A stretch of DNA of 6,746 bases from contig JAABSF010000144.1 in assembly GCA_011390535.1 (NCBI GenBank), positions 1 through 6,746 on the forward strand, given 5' to 3'. The DNA comes from Deltaproteobacteria bacterium. GTDB lineage: Bacteria; Myxococcota_A; Polyangia; HGW-17; SLPX01. Position numbers and translations under genes: made by a program. Under the pieces are notes generated by a model. That model did no database searches and had not been told where the DNA came from. It worked only from the letters and a program-made list of their open reading frames with translations. Below, one piece after another: positions 5,961-6,746 of the stretch (positions within the stretch are counted from its first letter, which is position 1; each line of letters opens with the position of its first letter).

Positions 5961-5992
5961 GGTCCCGGCCGCTAGACGAAAGATGCCGGGCC
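5961..5992 (-). promoter_or_regulatory. GC-rich hairpin between asd and dapG
   Basis: Within the 113-nt gap, GG-CCCGGC (5961-5969, with a bulged T at 5963) pairs with GCCGGGCC (5985-5992): eight mostly G-C pairs and a 15-nt loop. No T-run follows on the minus strand, so it is not a standard terminator. It could stabilise or process the asd-dapG transcript or reduce read-through. Confidence 0.4.
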
Positions 5993-6023
5993 AAAGCTCG
6001 TTTGTCTTATAAGCAATGCGGTC

Positions 6024-6746
6024 TCACCTGCAATACAAATACTCTGCGATCTGCACCGCATTCAATGCCGCTCCTTTCCGGATCTGATCTCCCGCCACCC
6101 AAAGATTCCAACCTCTCTCCACTGTCGGATCCTTCCTCACCCTACCCACCGCCACCTCATCTTTCCCTGACTCCGTCAAGGGCATTGGATAACCGTAACC
6201 ATCCGGATCGTCAACCAATCTGACCCCGGGAGCGCTAGACAAGAGCCGATGCACGTCTTCCAACCGGCAATCTTCACGAACCTCGATATTAAGAGACGCG
6301 GCGTGACATCTAAAGACAGGCACCCTGACATTCGTCACTGTTATTCGCAGCTCCGGCAAAGAGAGGATCTTTCGGCTCTCATTGACCATCTTCCATTCTT
6401 CTTTTGTGTAGCCCATCTCTCCAAACACATCTACATGAGGGATTAGGTTGAAAGCGAGAGGATAATGACGCCGGGCGGAGACAAAAGGAAACACTTGGGG
6501 CTCAACATCTTTTCCCTCTAAAATGGAGGCAGACTCAGCTTTCAATGCTTCTATTCCTTTGGCCCCCGCCCCTGAAGCTGCCTGATAGGTAGAGACAACA
6601 ATACGCTGAAGACCCAAAGCGTCGTGAAGCGGTTTGAGAGCTAGTAAAACAATGATGGTAGTGCAGTTGGGGTTTGCGATTATTCCTTCATGTTTCTCTG
6701 CCTCAGGACCGTTCACCTCGGGTATCACCAGAGGCACTCTATCATC
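6024..6746 (-). CDS. asd: Aspartate-semialdehyde dehydrogenase, C-terminal part (5' end beyond window)
   Basis: This enzyme reduces aspartyl phosphate to aspartate semialdehyde with NADPH, directly after aspartate kinase. The visible 240 residues run in frame from the right edge (DDRVPLVIPEVN) to TGA at 6024-6026. The N-terminal NADP-binding part, roughly 110-125 residues by comparison with family members of about 340, lies outside. NPNCTT carries the catalytic cysteine (codon 6663-6665), followed by STYQAASGAGAKGIEAL, HVDVFGEMGYTKEEW and RVPVFRCHA, which holds the conserved Arg/His of the active site. The C-terminus has NLWVAGDQIRKGAALNAVQI, typical of the family. An internal GTG at 6737 could be mistaken for a start, but conserved sequence continues upstream of it. 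dapG follows 113 bp downstream on the same strand, and the two enzymes form consecutive steps. Their product feeds diaminopimelate, lysine, threonine and methionine synthesis. The operon promoter is not in the window. Confidence 0.96.
   Translation of the reverse strand, partial: DDRVPLVIPEVNGPEAEKHEGIIANPNCTTIIVLLALKPLHDALGLQRIVVSTYQAASGAGAKGIEALKAESASILEGKDVEPQVFPFVSARRHYPLAFNLIPHVDVFGEMGYTKEEWKMVNESRKILSLPELRITVTNVRVPVFRCHAASLNIEVREDCRLEDVHRLLSSAPGVRLVDDPDGYGYPMPLTESGKDEVAVGRVRKDPTVERGWNLWVAGDQIRKGAALNAVQIAEYLYCR

Noticed and set aside
6735..6737. GTG as the start of a 237-codon asd
   Set aside because: Conserved sequence (DDR before VPLVIPEVN) continues to the window edge, and the NADP-binding domain would be missing; this is an internal codon of a gene cut by the edge.

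Overview
The window holds five protein genes on a moderately GC-rich bacterial background: two are cut by the window edges and three are complete. No rRNA, tRNA, CRISPR array, insertion sequence, phage gene or known defence system is visible. The largest gene encodes a TPR protein with a very long acidic tail, in a style I associate with deltaproteobacterial and myxobacterial lineages. The aspartate kinase looks like the Bacillus DapG type and follows asd, as in Bacillus. The lineage therefore remains open: an uncultured, possibly Deltaproteobacteria-like, lipoprotein-making bacterium is an inference only.

Layout. Positions 1-2944 (minus) carry the first 981 codons of the TPR/acidic protein, starting at a TTG and running off the left edge without a stop. 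Positions 2945-3367 are a 423-bp divergent spacer. It contains a good candidate promoter and a perfect 18-bp palindrome on the TPR side. On the other side is a 17-codon upstream ORF whose stop codon touches a hairpin holding the Shine-Dalgarno sequence of the next gene. Positions 3368-4021 (plus) encode an M23/LytM peptidase lipoprotein, and 4115-4675 (plus) encode an AMMECR1-domain protein (AmrA). Convergent to these, 14 bp away, is the minus-strand pair asd (cut at the right edge) then dapG-type aspartate kinase (5910-4690).

How the genes work together. Asd and the aspartate kinase catalyse steps 2 and 1 of the aspartate family pathway (lysine, diaminopimelate, threonine, methionine) and are very probably one operon. 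Diaminopimelate feeds peptidoglycan, and the M23 lipoprotein probably cuts peptidoglycan, but nothing shows that the two units are co-regulated. AmrA is an orphan here: its usual partners, the MEMO protein and the radical SAM protein, are not in the window. The TPR protein is probably a scaffold, with no assignable pathway.

The most unusual features are regulatory: the leader ORF plus Shine-Dalgarno hairpin before the M23 gene, the palindrome by the TPR promoter, a three-copy 16-bp tandem repeat that contains the ribosome binding site of dapG, and an inverted repeat centred on the predicted transcription start of amrA. I found no convincing evidence for a wholly new multi-gene system in this stretch.
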